The translations under genes were made by a program, and so were the position numbers. The notes below the pieces were generated by a model. The model was not told the DNA's origin. It did not search any database and saw only the letters and a program-made list of their open reading frames with translations. Positions 1 to 12,606 of a stretch of DNA of 64,000 nt are shown here, piece after piece (within the stretch, counting starts at the first letter, position 1; each line of letters begins with the position of its first letter). This DNA is from Progne subis subis. Taxonomy: Eukaryota; Chordata; Aves; Passeriformes; Hirundinidae. The stretch spans positions 1,993,001 to 2,057,000 of the forward strand of contig JAKJHU010000084.1 in the NCBI GenBank assembly GCA_022316685.1. The letters are read 5' to 3'.

Positions 1-1389
1 CTCTTTGCTGGCCGTAATGACCCCTGGGCCGCCCTTGCCGGAGGGGCGGCTCGGCACAGTTAAACTCTTCCGTGACGCAAGGGTCTGGGCCCGATGAACA
101 ACAGAGGGCTCCTTCCAAAGACCTCTCTGTGACTATGTGCTGATTAAATACCTGCGTCTGCTGCTGCCTTATTTCCCCATGTTGCTCCAAATTCATCAGG
201 CTTGGCCCTGCATCACGTTATGACGTGCAGTGTTATATCACGACCTATGAAAAATTGTCCCTCTCCCCTCTGTGTCTGCCCTGGGAAGTTCTGCCCTTTT
301 TTTTTTTTTTTTTTTTTTTCGGTCCATCCGCTTGTTTTATAATAATTTTCTCTCTGTGTTGTAACCACAGCCCTTATACAGACCTCCCACCAGACCCTGC
401 ATGCAGAGTCCCAGCACAAGCAGCCTGACATTCCCATGGTGGATTCTCTGAAGACCTGCCAAAAAGATGCCCTCGATAAACTGCACAAACCCCACAACAT
501 TAGCACAGGCAGTTAGAGCTTCACTGCTGCCCATGGCTTTCAACTTCAAATAAACTTTGGAGGAGGAGCTGGACACTGGAGAGAAATCTGAGAAGGAGCT
601 TAAGGAGACCAGCAAGGCCTGCACTCCTGTGTTGAAATGGTTTGTTTGGGTTTGCTTCAAAACAGGCAAATAGGAGAGAGATCAATAGGCCCTTGCTGGG
701 CTATCGGTGACAAAGCCTGCCAGAGCTCCAGGAGCGTTTGGACAAAGCTCTCAGGGATGCACAGCGTGGGACTACTGGAGTCTCTGCACATGGCCAGGGG
801 CTGGACTCCATCATCCCTATGGGCCCCTTCCTACTCAGGATATTCTGTGATTCCACTACTGAGCAGAGGTGACTTACCACACACAGAGTGGCTCTCCACC
901 ACACCACCCATGTGTTCCCTGATCCTTGGAATCATCATCCTAAGCAGGGGGAGCTGGGTGGCCTGACTCTAGGAAACAGCAGGTTCAGCTCCAAACTCTT
1001 TGTTCCTGTACCAGGAACAGTGACATCCACCTACTGCAGGGTGCAGCTACTTGTTGTTCTGACAGAGGTCTACGTGACAAATTAATACCTACAGGAGATT
1101 ACCTGGATCCTGTTAGGGGAATATTTCCAATTTGCTTTTAAAACCTTCACTGAATCATGTGTGGAGCTCTGGTTAATCCCAGGAAGGAAAATGAAAACAT
1201 GAAAGCTGTCCCTGCTTGACTATGAAAGCTTTTGAATAATGGGATGACTGATGGGCCAGTTTACTCTGTTCGGTTTTGAACCTGATGTTTTTCTCTGTGA
1301 AAATATTTTCATTTTGTTACACACGCTCACAACAGATTTCTGCAATCCATCCTTTACACCTCACCCATGGCAGTGAGGCACCACATTTT
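1..1389. other. Intergenic DNA at left edge, no gene seen
   Basis: I see no coding exon here. The stretch opens with about 100 bases of GC-rich sequence, then AT-rich unique sequence with a 23-base poly-T run at 297-319. Reading frames here are short, lack splice-flanked structure and resemble no protein I know. The first 250 bases could be the end of an old retroelement, since an ATTAAA lies near 143, but I could not identify termini. In mammals the next gene on this side of phosducin is PTGS2, and nothing of it is visible. Confidence 0.6.
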
Positions 1390-2171
1390 TGACATCCTGG
1401 GTGACACTGTCTGCATGACACCAAATTGAGACTGTGTGAAGTTCAGCAATGTCAAGTGCAAGGTGCTGCACCTGGGTCAGGGCAATCCCTGGTACCAGCA
1501 CAGACTGTGCTGGGTTTGAGAGCAGCCCTGTGCAGAAGGATTTGGGGATACTGGTGGGGTGGCAAATGGCACACAGAAAGACAGAAAGTGGTATCCCAGA
1601 CTGCATTCCCAGAGTGTGGGCAACCGGAAAGGGGAGATTCTGCCCCTCTGCCGCACTCAGGTGAGACCCCCACCTGCAGAGCTGCCCCCAGCCCTGGGGC
1701 CCAGCACAGGAGGACATGGACCTGTTTCAGCTATAGAGAGGAACCACAAAAATTGTCAAGAGGGCTGGAGCTCCTCCCCTATAAAGAACAGTTGAGAGAG
1801 TTGGGGTTGTTCAACCTGGAGAAGAAAATGCTCTGAGGAGACCTTACTACAACCTTTCAGTGCCAAAAGGGGGCTTAGAAGAAAGGTGGAGAGAGGCTTT
1901 TATTGTGATCTGTAGTGACAGGACAAGGAATAATGGATTTAAGATGAAAGGAGAAATTTAGATTAGATTTTAGGAGGAAATTCTTCAATAAGAGCGTGGG
2001 GAATCCCTGGGACAGAGAAGCTGTGGCTGTCTCCGTATCCCTGTCAGGGTCCAAGGCCAGGTTGGACAGGGCTTTGAGCAACCTGTACTAGTGGAAGGTG
2101 CCTGCCCGTGGCAGGGGTGGGACTGGATGAGTTTTAAGATCTCTTCCAACACGAAGAACTCCATGATCATA
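1390..2171 (+). mobile_element. CR1 LINE fragment (3' part)
   Basis: This is a 3' fragment of a chicken-repeat-1 non-LTR retrotransposon. It has the usual order of CR1 landmarks: a stretch on the 'aaggtgctgcacctgggtca' theme, a block on 'ggagctcctcccctataaag', and a 3' end with 'actggatgag' followed by 'cttccaac'. The reading frames that cross it are shadows of degraded reverse-transcriptase sequence and of its 3' untranslated part. Its edges are judged by eye. Confidence 0.85.
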
Positions 2172-3639
2172 TTGAGGAGTGGCAAAATGAAGGTCGTACA
2201 TCACTGTTGTGGAAACACATACATGGCAAATCCCTACAAAGACAAAGGGAGAATTGCTTCATCTCACTCCAAGCTGCCATTCAATGTTAGCAAGCAGAGG
2301 CTATCAGCGGTAGTGAAAGAGGCACAAACGTCTCATTACGTGGCAACAAATCAGTATAGAAACTGCATCATTTAACAGCTCCCAGCCTCACCCTTTACCC
2401 ATTGTTCTGTCGAAAGAATTTGCTGCCTAAACACACCGAGCCAGCAGAAACTGAGGTGTAAGGGGAATATTTCAATGCCTTAGGTAACAGTGCTCCCTCC
2501 CATCTTCAGATTGCAAAGAAAATCTGAAAGAGAGTGATCTTCATTTGCCTATATGTAAATTGAGAAAGCCATACATCATGCTGTCCTGTGCATTTATTTA
2601 AAAATAAAAATAAATTTTAAAAGTCAGATTGTGAAGTTAATTTAATAAAAAGTTAGGGGGAAAACACCTGGGTGCAAACAAGATATCAATAGCCAGAATC
2701 TCTCAGCCACTGCCAAGATGCTTTAGGAGGAGACAACACCTTTAAGGAGGGAAAATGAATATTACAAATTATGTATAAGTGTTTTTAGCTGAAGATTTCC
2801 ACAAATACATTTCTAAAAGCACTGGGTGCACAACATTTTCCACAATCATTTCATTGATAACCTATCCTCCATAGAAACTTCCCAATGAATGGAGTCCCAA
2901 GAACTATCCAACTAAATCAATTGGCTTGATTTTTGTACAATAATGGTCATTCTTCGAAGAGGGATTAGGCCAAGAACATGCAGAACTATTAATTAAAATA
3001 CTGTTAATTCTCATGCCACTATCCATGTGAAGGCACACAGAAATTAATTTAAAATAGCATATTTAAATGTGTTTAGGAACATTACCTGTGGTTCATGCAA
3101 AGAACATTTGAGGAGACAGTCCTTACAAAACATAACCCAGTTGTTTAGTGATGGCTTTTATACTTTCCTCGCTCCACACCACTCCACAGACTTTATTTCC
3201 CCAAATATCTTCCATAATCTCTGGCAGACAGTTGGTGTAATTGCTCTCCCGCTGATACTACCCCTGACAAATCACAGGGGGTGAGTGTCAGGATAAAGAG
3301 AGAACACTCCGTTCGGCAAGCACATAACTGTGCACATTCCATGTGCTCAGCCAGCAAATGACTGCATAAAATATATGTAAGATAACTACAGACACAGTTA
3401 TCACTCTGAATTATCCTCTACCCCTTATTCAAGATATGCAAATATTTTATGAAATGTCAAGTTCTTGGGAGTTTTTTTTTAAATACCATGTTTGATCTTC
3501 TAAAACCTGTTAAAAGTAGCAATGTCTAATGATGTATCAATATATACACCAGCACCTTCCTTCTGAGGTACATCTTTAGAAGCTCAGAAGAGATGAAGGT
3601 AAGGTTTTTATCACAGGGAAGCGGGGAAGCACCTCTGAA

Positions 3640-4430
3640 GCAAAGAGGACGTAAGGACAGAGACGGCGGCGCTCCCGGCACTCGGCTCTGTTTTCCCAGG
3701 CAAACACCGACCTCTGCGGGCAGCACGGAATGGTGCAAAACATAGGCCTGAAGAAAGGCCAAGTGTTCAAGGGGGAAAAAAAGGAGAATCAAAAGGCTTG
3801 GTGAACCTGTCTGGAAGACAAAGTCATTATACTGAAGTAGGATATGGATGAGCATTGTCCCTCTGGATGCAGCGATGTAAGCAGTTGCACCCCTCCCCAA
3901 ACGCTTTCAGCATTTCTGCTTTGACCCTTGCTGGAACAACTTTCGGCAGCAAACAGACTCGATGTACAAAGCACTCCTAAGACCAAGGGACTGACTCCCT
4001 AAAGGAACCTTCCAGTGCCTGAGCCTCTCTGGGTCACCTCAGGTGTTCCTGAGCCCCCGAGGGACGGCAGACACCTTCTCTGCACACCGACGTTTGAGCC
4101 TGGCCTTGCCACGGCTGCGCAGGCCTGGCGCCGCTCGGGGCACACAGGGCGGAGGAGCAGAGGCCCCGTTCCCGAGGATGGCCGCTTGGGAATATGGCTT
4201 CTCCTCATGCCTCTTCAAAGGCAGGAAGGTCCCTGCCAGCAGGAAGGGAGCCGTCATCCCAGGTGGTGGAGGCTGGGCCACAGCAGGAGGAGAGCCGACA
4301 CGCCAACTGCGATACGAACTGCAGAAACACAGAGGGGCAGCGGATGGCTGGGCAGAGGGAAGGTGGGACCAGTCTCTCCCTGAGAGCAGGAGGCTGCTGG
4401 GACCCGTTCAGCAGAAAAGCGACTAAATGG
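3640..4430. other. Orphan GC/CpG-rich patch
   Basis: GC and CpG density rise sharply here against AT-rich flanks, with clusters such as 'gacggcggcgctcccggc' near 3661 and 'ggcgccgctcgggg' near 4126. Several overlapping open frames of 65-127 codons occur on both strands between 3999 and 4454. That is expected when GC-rich DNA contains few stop codons. None has recognisable protein similarity or a convincing splice partner. It could be a CpG island of an unannotated transcript, a decayed retroelement, or a GC-rich local segment. Confidence 0.4.
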
Positions 4431-4906
4431 GCCACAAGCCTTTAAGCCTTGCACTTTGCCTCAGACCTGCAACAAGACGCTGCAGCTCTGTGACAAATTG
4501 GGTGTGGGAAACACATTGCTCCTCTTCCTGTTCTGCATTTTAATCTTCCTTAACTTAATGACAAGGATGCAAACAAATGGAGTTTTCCTAATTGGTTTAG
4601 GATCAGTTTCCACGTCAAGATTTAATCCATCATTTTGCAACAAAGGGGCTTTTTGAGCCAGTGATGAACAACTGTAATTTTGCAGATATTCTCGCAAGTG
4701 CAAATTCTTCATCATTAGATATACAACTATTACAAAATAACACCAGTAATCAATTTTTTAGACAGATCTTTTGACTGAAATTGTGGCATGTACAGTGCAA
4801 CCACTAGCAATGAAAATGTCATCTAAATTAAAAACATTAAGGGCATGTTTTAACCTAAAGTTGTAGAAGTGATATCTCACCAGAAGCAAGGAGGAAAGAA
4901 AAATAA

Positions 4907-4924
4907 ATCATCATCATCATCATC

Positions 4925-4975
<51 letters not shown>

Positions 4976-5000
4976 AGAGAGAGAGAGGAAAAAAAAAAAA
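4907..5000. repeat. Compound simple repeat: (ATC)n, poly-A, (GA)n, poly-A
   Basis: A short ATC trinucleotide run is followed by about 46 consecutive A residues (about 4927-4972), a GA dinucleotide run to about 4988 and a further run of A. The length of a 46-base homopolymer is hard to sequence exactly, so the count is approximate. Confidence 0.9.
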
Positions 5001-5744
5001 CAGGAAAATCCTAAAAATTTGATAAAGCTTACCAGTTGAAGAAGACAAAATAGTTTCAAAATGTCATTTTTAGGCCTGACAAAGGTATTTGGACATGCTA
5101 ATTTAAAAGATTTCCTCCACAGGCACACTGGAAGTTTTAAATGTTTTTTTTTTTAATGTTCCTGCAACTTGCAGCAGGGAGAACATAGAGGGTAGTGCCA
5201 GTTAAATCATATAATCATATCCAGGCCTTGTACCAAAATAAGAGATCATCTCACAGTCTGAAACTGAAAAAATGGACAAAACAGAAAAAAGTAGAAGGCT
5301 CAACATTTAGAAACAATGCTATTCAATATCCTGCTCAAATACAAAGCAGTCTCCAATGGAATGCCAGCTTAAGTCCTCCAAGAACTGGAAGTGACAAGTT
5401 TATATTTAGGAATTCCCTGCCTGGCCCCTTTCCCCTGTCTGTGTCCTGCTGTGGGGCCCTGGAAAAGTTTCGCCAGCCACTTCACTGCTGAACTGAATTC
5501 TGCCTACACAATCCTGTGATTTTATATGTTTTCACAGGGAATGAAATGTCTTGGCTTGCCCTTTGGAAGCCAGCTAAGTGAGCTTCTCAATTTAATAGGA
5601 TCGTCCATTAAAAATTAGCAACTATCTCATAAAAGACATTTAGACAGTCCATGAGGAAGTGAAAGGAATGAAGAACCTGGAATCTCTGACAGCTCACGCA
5701 TATCAGACAGGAAATAACTCAGGGCAGGTTTAGCAAAGAGAGAC

Positions 5745-5850
5745 ACAGAGTCCTGAAATTCCAGAGTGGATTGGGTTGGAAGGGACCTTAAAGCTCATCT
5801 CATTCCAACTCCCTGCCTTGGACAGGGACACCTTCCACTAGGCCAAACAG
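5745..5850 (-). mobile_element. CR1 LINE 3'-end fragment
   Basis: This is a short CR1 piece in reverse orientation, seen as 'gggttggaagggacctta' followed by the 'gggacaccttccactagg' block. These are the reverse complement of the CR1 3' untranslated end. Confidence 0.8.
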
Positions 5851-6000
5851 GGAACAAAAACAAGCAAACAAGCAAAGATCAACTGTATATACAATTCCGC
5901 ATAAATGCTGGAAGTTAGGGATAAAATGTCACTGAACTGGAATGTCTCATTTTAAAAGAAACTGTTGTCATTTTAGCTTCCTCAGAATTATGATTTTGTG

Positions 6001-6470
6001 GTTTTTTTAAACTGGGGCCCTAGTCCAAGCCCCTGCTCAAGCAGGACCAGCTAGACCAGGCTGCTCAGGACTCACCAGTTGGGCTTGAGAAACTCCAAGG
6101 ACAGAGGCTCCCTAATTCATCCTTTGCCACCTTCTTGGTAAAAAACCTTTTCTTTGGTTCACAGGAATTCTGTATGTTTCGGTCTGTGCCCACTGTCTCT
6201 TGTCCTGTCCCTGGGCACCATTGCCAAGTGCCTCTCTCTTTTCCTCATACCCACTCTCTGGATATCCACAGACAGGGATGAGATCCCCTTGAGCCCTCTG
6301 CTCTCCAAGTGGGGCACACTCAGCTCTTTCAGTCTCTCCGCATACAACAATGCTCCAATCCCTCGATCATCCCTGTGGCCCTTCCTTGGACTTGCTCCAG
6401 TGAGTCCAGCCCACACCAGTTCTGTACTGGGGACCCCCTGACTGGACACAGTGGCCCTGACTGACACGGG
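6001..6470 (-). mobile_element. CR1 LINE fragment
   Basis: This is a longer reverse-oriented CR1 segment. Landmarks are 'ccagctagaccaggctgctc' near 6047, 'tcttgtcctgtccctgggca' near 6199 and the 'ctctttcagtctctccgcat' block near 6325. Together with 5745-5850 it may be one insertion split by an indel. The overlapping frames of about 90-100 codons here are CR1 shadows. Confidence 0.8.
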
Positions 6471-6845
6471 CCAGCCCTCCCGGCCCTCCTGATGGGCACC
6501 CCATCTCCTGACAACATCCAGTCGAAAAAACGTCTCCTAACCTGATCCTCCCCCTCTGGGAAAAGGAGGGGCTTGCTTAGTGCCAGCCTTTCTGACATCA
6601 GGAAGATGATGCTTAATGAAGGCTGGTCTTACCAAGTACTCAGACCTCTGGAGAGCTTTCATTGTTATCAGGAACAAAAGCTTGGATAACCTAAGCCACA
6701 AGCCAGCGACCCCTCCAGAGACACAATTCCAAAAGCTCTGGGTACCCTGCAACTCTTGCTCAATATTCACATGGGCCAATAACGCTCGAGATTGCACCTT
6801 ATTCTTCATATGAGTTTTTTTAATTGGTTCAAGTTTGTTGATTTT

Positions 6846-7125
6846 GGTTAGACGGGGATGATAGGCTGTAGGGAATGTCTTTAAACTAAAAGATGAGAGA
6901 TTTAGATTAAATGTTAGGGAGAAATTTTTCCCTGTGAGGGTGGTGAGGTCCTGGCACATGGTGCTCAGAGAAGCTGTGGCTGCCCCTGGATCCCTGGAAG
7001 TACCCAAGGACGAGGCTAGGAGCAATCTAGGCTAGTGGAAGGTGTCCCTGGCCATGGCAGGGGATAGCACTGCATGGGCTGTAAGGTCCCTTCCAACCCA
7101 AACTATTCTGGGATTCTGTGATATT
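6846..7125 (+). mobile_element. CR1 LINE 3' fragment
   Basis: This is a forward CR1 3' end: 'gagatttagattaaatgtta', then the 'gaagctgtggctgcccctgg' block, then 'ggtcccttccaacccaaact' with the terminal 'attctgtgat' octamer-like repeat typical of CR1 3' ends. Confidence 0.85.
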
Positions 7126-7251
7126 CTTGATTGCAAAGCATCCAACTACATGTCACAGCCACAGACACAGGTAGAGAAATGCAAGCCCTCCTTTTAAAAC
7201 TGGTTAGAATTTAATGTTCCTTAATGCTACATAGACATTTACAGTCTTCCA

Positions 7252-7895
7252 TGTTGGAGTCCAGGGCATTCCTTTGGTTGCCCTGGAGGGTCAGGGACCT
7301 GGACAGGGGGCTCTGAGACCCCAGCCCAGAGCTCAGAGAGACACTGGCTTTGATCTCAGTCCATGGGAAAAACTTCCTAAACTGAGAGAGGGTTTGCAGG
7401 CCACAGGAGTGTGAAAAATAGTAGTTTAGTTTATCATAGAGTGAAAAAACAGTAATTTTAGGTTCATAGCATTGGAGTGAATGGGGACAAAATGGAGAAT
7501 CTGGGGCGTTGTCTCCTTCTTCTTCCTTCTCCTTCCCTCACTCCATTTCTGCTGTGACGTTGGCACAAAGTAGTTAGTGAGGATTGGGTCAGTGTATAGA
7601 TGACCTTTTTAGTAATAGTGATAGACATTGGTAAGAAATAGTAAATAACGAACACGTAGTAATTAGTATAAAAGATTAAGGACAGCCCAGCTCGGGGGGA
7701 GACGTGAGAAGTCCATGCAGCTGCAAACATCTTGTTGGACTGTGAGAAATTTGTAAGATAAGAAACAATAAATGAAAAATGCAACCTTGAAAAATCTACA
7801 CCTGAAGACTCCGTCTCTTCCTTCGGCTTGGCACAGAGCTGTGCAGGGGGAAAAAAACCCTGAAACCACCTGAATCTCGGGGAAGCCCCCCAACA
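7252..7895 (+). mobile_element. Solo LTR of an endogenous retrovirus with 6-bp target-site duplication
   Basis: This 644-bp segment begins TGTTGG and ends CCAACA, a perfect short inverted terminal repeat of the TG...CA type. It is flanked by a perfect 6-bp direct repeat, CTTCCA at 7246-7251 and again at 7896-7901, which reads as a target-site duplication. Inside, a TATA-like 'gtataaaagattaagg' lies near 7667 and an AATAAA near 7767, giving U3-R-U5 order on the plus strand. No internal retroviral genes are present, so this is a solo LTR left by recombination between two LTRs. A 6-bp duplication is typical of class II (ERVK-like) elements. The assignment to a passerine family is from memory of similar repeats. 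Confidence 0.85.
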
Positions 7896-7901
7896 CTTCC
7901 A

Positions 7902-10900
7902 CAGAACAAAATTCTCCCTCACCCTTTTTTTATTTGTGCTCTGTCAGTGCTTAATGAGTAACCGGGTATGACTGGGTGATTTATTTAAATATTAGCATAA
8001 TTTCCGTAAATACTTTTATCCTTTTTACAAAATGGAGTCCCATCACAGCTCAGAAATACTGAAAAGGCCATTAGGGTTGTAAGGGCAGCTCTCCTGCACC
8101 CAGTAATGGGGTTCTTACACCATTCCTGTAATCCATCAGTACATCTCCAGCATTTTTAATACACCTGGCTCTGCAATAGCAAGGTGCCATCTGTGATGGC
8201 TCTTGGGGCACAGTTGTTTTTCTCCCTGCCCAATTATATTTATGCACCAAATCCTTTAAACCTCTCTGCAGTCTGCAGCTTCATTGGCTCAAACTAATGA
8301 ACAGAATTTTCTAATTCCTTCCTGATAATCCTATTACCTGTCCAAAGCTATTTCTGCAAGGGTCATCATTCCAGAGGGTTGTAAATCTGGGGCCAGGTCT
8401 CACTGTGGTCAGTTGTAATCCAGCTCCTCTCCTGGAAACTCCAAGGACATTGTTCAGCACCTGGGAACAGCAGAGCTGAGGGACTGAGCCTCTCAGGTAC
8501 CGTGATTCGTATGTTGTGTATTAGTGGTGTGTGAAAAGTTCTTATAAAGAAATGTAACTGGTGGGGTCTCTCAGAGGAGCCTCACATTTGGCAGCATGGG
8601 TGAAATGGGGCTGGTGACATAACAGCTACTGCCAGGCTCTCAGCTGTGAATTCGCCAGGCTGCTTTCATTAAGCTGAGAACAACGAGCTGCCAGAGCTGT
8701 CATTATTTGTGCTTTAGATGAATTCATGGGCAGTGAGTGGTGCTTCACTCCAGCTGGGGTCATCTGGGGGAAATGGAAATATATTAGAAATCAGGCCCTG
8801 GATCTGCTGATGGTGTGTGCCCAGACTATTGAAAGTGACACCTGTATCTAATTTAACAGGGCTTTTATATTCCTTGCATGGAATCCTGTCTCTCTTTATT
8901 TGATTTTGGCATTGACTTAATTTAAAAATGGGATTTCTACTCTTTTGTAACCTACCTTTGAATATTTACCTGTATATAAGGATCTGCAAGAGAATATGAA
9001 GGCACCATTCCTTCTGCCTCTGCTGAAGGAGTTGTGTGGAGTTGTGTGCTCTGGGGAAGGGTGAATGAAGGAATCAAATCTCTGGGAAACTCTCCAGAAA
9101 ATGTTCATGTCTGGGCCCATTTTGGAGCTTCCAAGGAACTCTAAAGGCTAACTTTAGAGTGAATCTTTCTTATCCAGATATCTAATCTCAGCTTGTTTTG
9201 CAAGAATTGTTTTCTTGCAAAAGAATGTTTAGATAAGCAGAAATATTGGTGTGAAAGAATAATAATCCAACTGTACCACAGACGAGACAATTCCCTCTGT
9301 AGCTGCTGTGACAGCACTAGCTTTAGGCAAGGGACAGGTATCTACAATAAATGATGTGTTACATAAAAAGATGGAGAAAAATCCCATTTTTTTTGGCCCT
9401 GAGAGATTGCTCTGGACAGCCGGCATCCCCAGAAGATGGACATGTTTTTAATAGGACAGGTCTGAATGGTCAAGAAACCTTGGGGCAAAATTATGCCTTG
9501 GATTCTTGCTCCCACCCCCTTACACAAACAGTATCATCTGCACGATCAATGGCTTTACAGGTTTCCTGAAAGTATTTGATATCTTTTTGACAGGAGAGAA
9601 TAATTTCAACTTAATCCATTCTTCTGCAACTGATCTGTACCAAATTGCTAGAATTATATAGAAGTGCTTCACTCTGTTTCAGAATGGGATTTTAAGCTGA
9701 TCTTTGTAATAAATATTAAAGTGCAATCCTAGCAATTATAATTACAGCACAGCTAAAAGATAGGAAAATGCATTTAGGATGACAGATAATCACCGAATAC
9801 AACTTGAGAGCCAAGTAACGTAGTCAAAAACAATTACTATGCACCAGGATGTTCAACTGCTAGTTTCCAGTGGTAAGGGGAGTCCCTCTCTAGCAGCAGT
9901 GGGTCTCAAAGCCATCACAGGGTTCCCATATTCCTCATATGCAAAGTTCAAAACCCTACAGGTATTTCACACCTTCAAAATACTCATGGTGTCATCTGGT
10001 CATACCCTCAGCTCAACTGCAAAGGTTTTTCCTGGGTGGATCACAGCGCCATTCCACAGATCCTGCCCCATTCCAGCCCTCTGAAGCAAAAACCAGAGCC
10101 TGACCAATGCAATCAGTAGAGAAATAATTCTGCATAAGTATCGCTCTGGATTCCAGGATTAGGCAGCTCAGTGGGGTAACTACCTGCAGCTCTGTGAGGT
10201 TGTGACTCTCATTCTGCATCAGCTCTGCAACTTCAGAAGAATCTTAAATGTAGAACTACAAGAACTTAGGAAAAACTCACTTTATCCTTAGCTTCCCACC
10301 CCATCTTTTAGACCTATTGTGTTCTTTCACACAGCCAGGGATATGACACCAGATTAACAACCCCACAGGTCACCTGTGGACAGAAAACCCTCCAGAGACT
10401 GTACTGCACACTTAGTCAGGCGCTGGTGAGCAGGGAGAGGAAAGAAAATAAGCTTGCCTCTGAGATTTGGTATCTGTAAGGTGGCCAAAGGACAAGGGGA
10501 ACTCATCTGGAGACCCTGGTAACCAGCTTTCAGCACTATCCCATCTTAAACGCTGTAAGAGGCTCACTCTAGGGCACATGGCCAAGCACAGTGAGACTGA
10601 ATTACACCCTTAATTCTGAATTGCTTGAATGAGCACAGTCTTCAGCCTCAGTCCAATCACAGAGAAACCTCTCGTGGATTTAAATGTAAGCTGTAACATG
10701 CTATAAACCAACATATTATTGTATTGAGCAGAATGCATCCCACAGCTCCTTCCTGTAATGCTCAGTGCCTACAGAACTCCAGGCAAAGCTGTAGAGCATC
10801 TCCATGGTCAGCATCCCAGTCCAGAGAAATTCCTATTCTGCTGTGTACTGGAATGAGGCTATCAAAGGGCTATGAGTAGAAGAAAACAAAGTGAAAGTGA

Positions 10901-12504
10901 GGAACGGGGTCTACCCCAACACCAGATATCAGCAGAGTTGGCCAAAATTATGGGATCTGCGCTTTCTGAGTGAAAGAAAAAAACCAAACCAAATCAAAAA
11001 ACCCCACCCCTTCCAACCTCAAGTAAAAGGCTTGGTGAATTCATGTCACTTCATGTAATAATTCTGAAGTTAAAATGAAACATTTCAAATTTCATTGGCA
11101 TTTTTGTTATGGACAGACATAAAAATGAAGGCAACAACATGCAGAGAAATAATAATGAGCCTGAAAAATAGGTCAATATATTTTCCTGCCAAAACAAGGA
11201 ACTCTTTTTTGATGACCCAGAACCTTTTCCAGTCTATCAGCCGGAGATCAGACCAATAAGAAAAATACAGGAAACTGCAGTGAGCAAATACCATATAGTT
11301 TTTCTCGCTGCATTCTATCAGGGGAAGTGACTCCTGCAGACAGAGCTGATCTTCCACAAAAGCAATCTCTTTGTTTTCAAAACATTAGCGGAATGCATTC
11401 AAATGGCATCTGGAAATTACATTTGTTTCTGTTTGCATATTCTTGCCATTTTAGCGGTGTAAATCACTCATAACGTGACATAATTAAGATATTCTTGAAT
11501 TATGCCACTTGTGCAATACTTTACAGAGTTGCTTTGCATGGAATTAAAGACTTCACCGGAATTTGAAATGAAAACATGTTATAATAAAGGCTTGGCATTC
11601 TGGCACAAAGTACCAAATAAAACAACTGGGGTGCTGATTCCTGTCCTTCCGAATTGCTGGAATCCCAAGAAAACAGCTTCCTCCAGCAGAACCCAAGGAT
11701 AACCATTCATTCCTGTTCCTCCTGGGAGCAGGAATGCTGTCCAGGCTTAAAGCAGTAACAGCATAGCAATCCCATAAGGAAGGCCTTAAAGCAAATGGAG
11801 GGTGTTTTAAAGGAAGTTATGAGATAAACCCTTGGATCTCACCTCTCTGCAAGCACACAAAGCACACACCACCTTCCCTGGCAACTCTAATTTAAATCCA
11901 GGTCCGTGGTCACTGTTGGCACTGGTTCAGTGGTGGGTCCTGTGAACATGCAATGTCACACACAGCTGGTCACGGGGAGGCCTCAATTCTGTCCTGAGAT
12001 CGCCGGGAGCAGCACCTGCCCACTGCTCACCTTTGCCCCCTTCCACACTGGATGTGCCCAGGTTTATTTTGTGACACTCCACATTTGGTCACAGGCAGGA
12101 GACACACTTGGAAATACGGCCTAGCTAGAAATAGCTGGGCTAAGCCTTAAGCCAAACAGGATGAAGTAAGTGCTTAGAAAGAGTTAGGAGAAGTCAGCCC
12201 TTGCCAGAGGAGGAAACAAGCCAGACATGGCTGGTCTGAGATCTAAATATATTGCCTTCAGACCCTAGGGGCTTCCTCAGCACCCACACTACAGCCACCT
12301 GCAGCCCTTCGCTTCCAGGGACCATCTCTGCCAAGGAGAGCAAATTTCGGTCCCCATTATCCACGCCTGCATCCTCTCAATATGAGTCAAGTTCTGTAGC
12401 TCATCCAAAAAGGGTTTCAGGCCACTGAACCAATTGTGTCAGCAATGTCAGTAACCCACAGCCTGTGGCAAACCTCACACCAGAATGTGTTTATCCACAT
12501 CTGC
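7902..12504. other. Intergenic DNA, no gene seen
   Basis: AT-rich unique sequence follows the solo LTR. No frame has exon-like boundaries or recognisable similarity. The longest minus-strand frame near the left end is the LTR itself. Stretches such as 11,400-11,620 look free of repeats and could contain regulatory DNA, but nothing identifies them. Confidence 0.5.
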
Positions 12505-12606
12505 CTTAGGGGACCAGTGGAAGGTGTCCTTGCCCAAGCCAGGGGGCCAGAACAAGATGACCTTCAACATCCTTTCCAACCCAAGCCATTCTATGATTCC
12601 ATGGCT
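12505..12606 (+). mobile_element. CR1 LINE 3'-end fragment
   Basis: A short CR1 tail recognised by 'agtggaaggtgtccttgccc' and the closing 'cattctatgattcc' motif. Confidence 0.8.

Larger units (their letters stand above)
2172..5744. other. Intergenic DNA, mostly unique, AT-rich
   Basis: No coding exon was found. The 2172-3600 part is AT-rich unique sequence. A GC-rich patch (3640-4430) and a complex simple repeat (4907-5000) are listed separately. The remainder has no repeat family I recognise. Some of it could be conserved non-coding sequence, which single-sequence reading cannot show. Confidence 0.5.

Noticed and set aside
1..250. Possible end of another LTR at the left edge
   Set aside because: An ATTAAA and GC-rich start are suggestive, but no termini or target duplication can be seen because the window cuts it off.
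3999..4454. Overlapping 65-127 codon frames on both strands
   Set aside because: GC-rich DNA lowers stop-codon frequency on all frames. No frame stands out and none resembles a known protein.
4926..5000. Long poly-A run as the tail of a processed retrocopy
   Set aside because: No gene-like sequence precedes it on either strand. The flanking ATC and GA runs fit a compound microsatellite.
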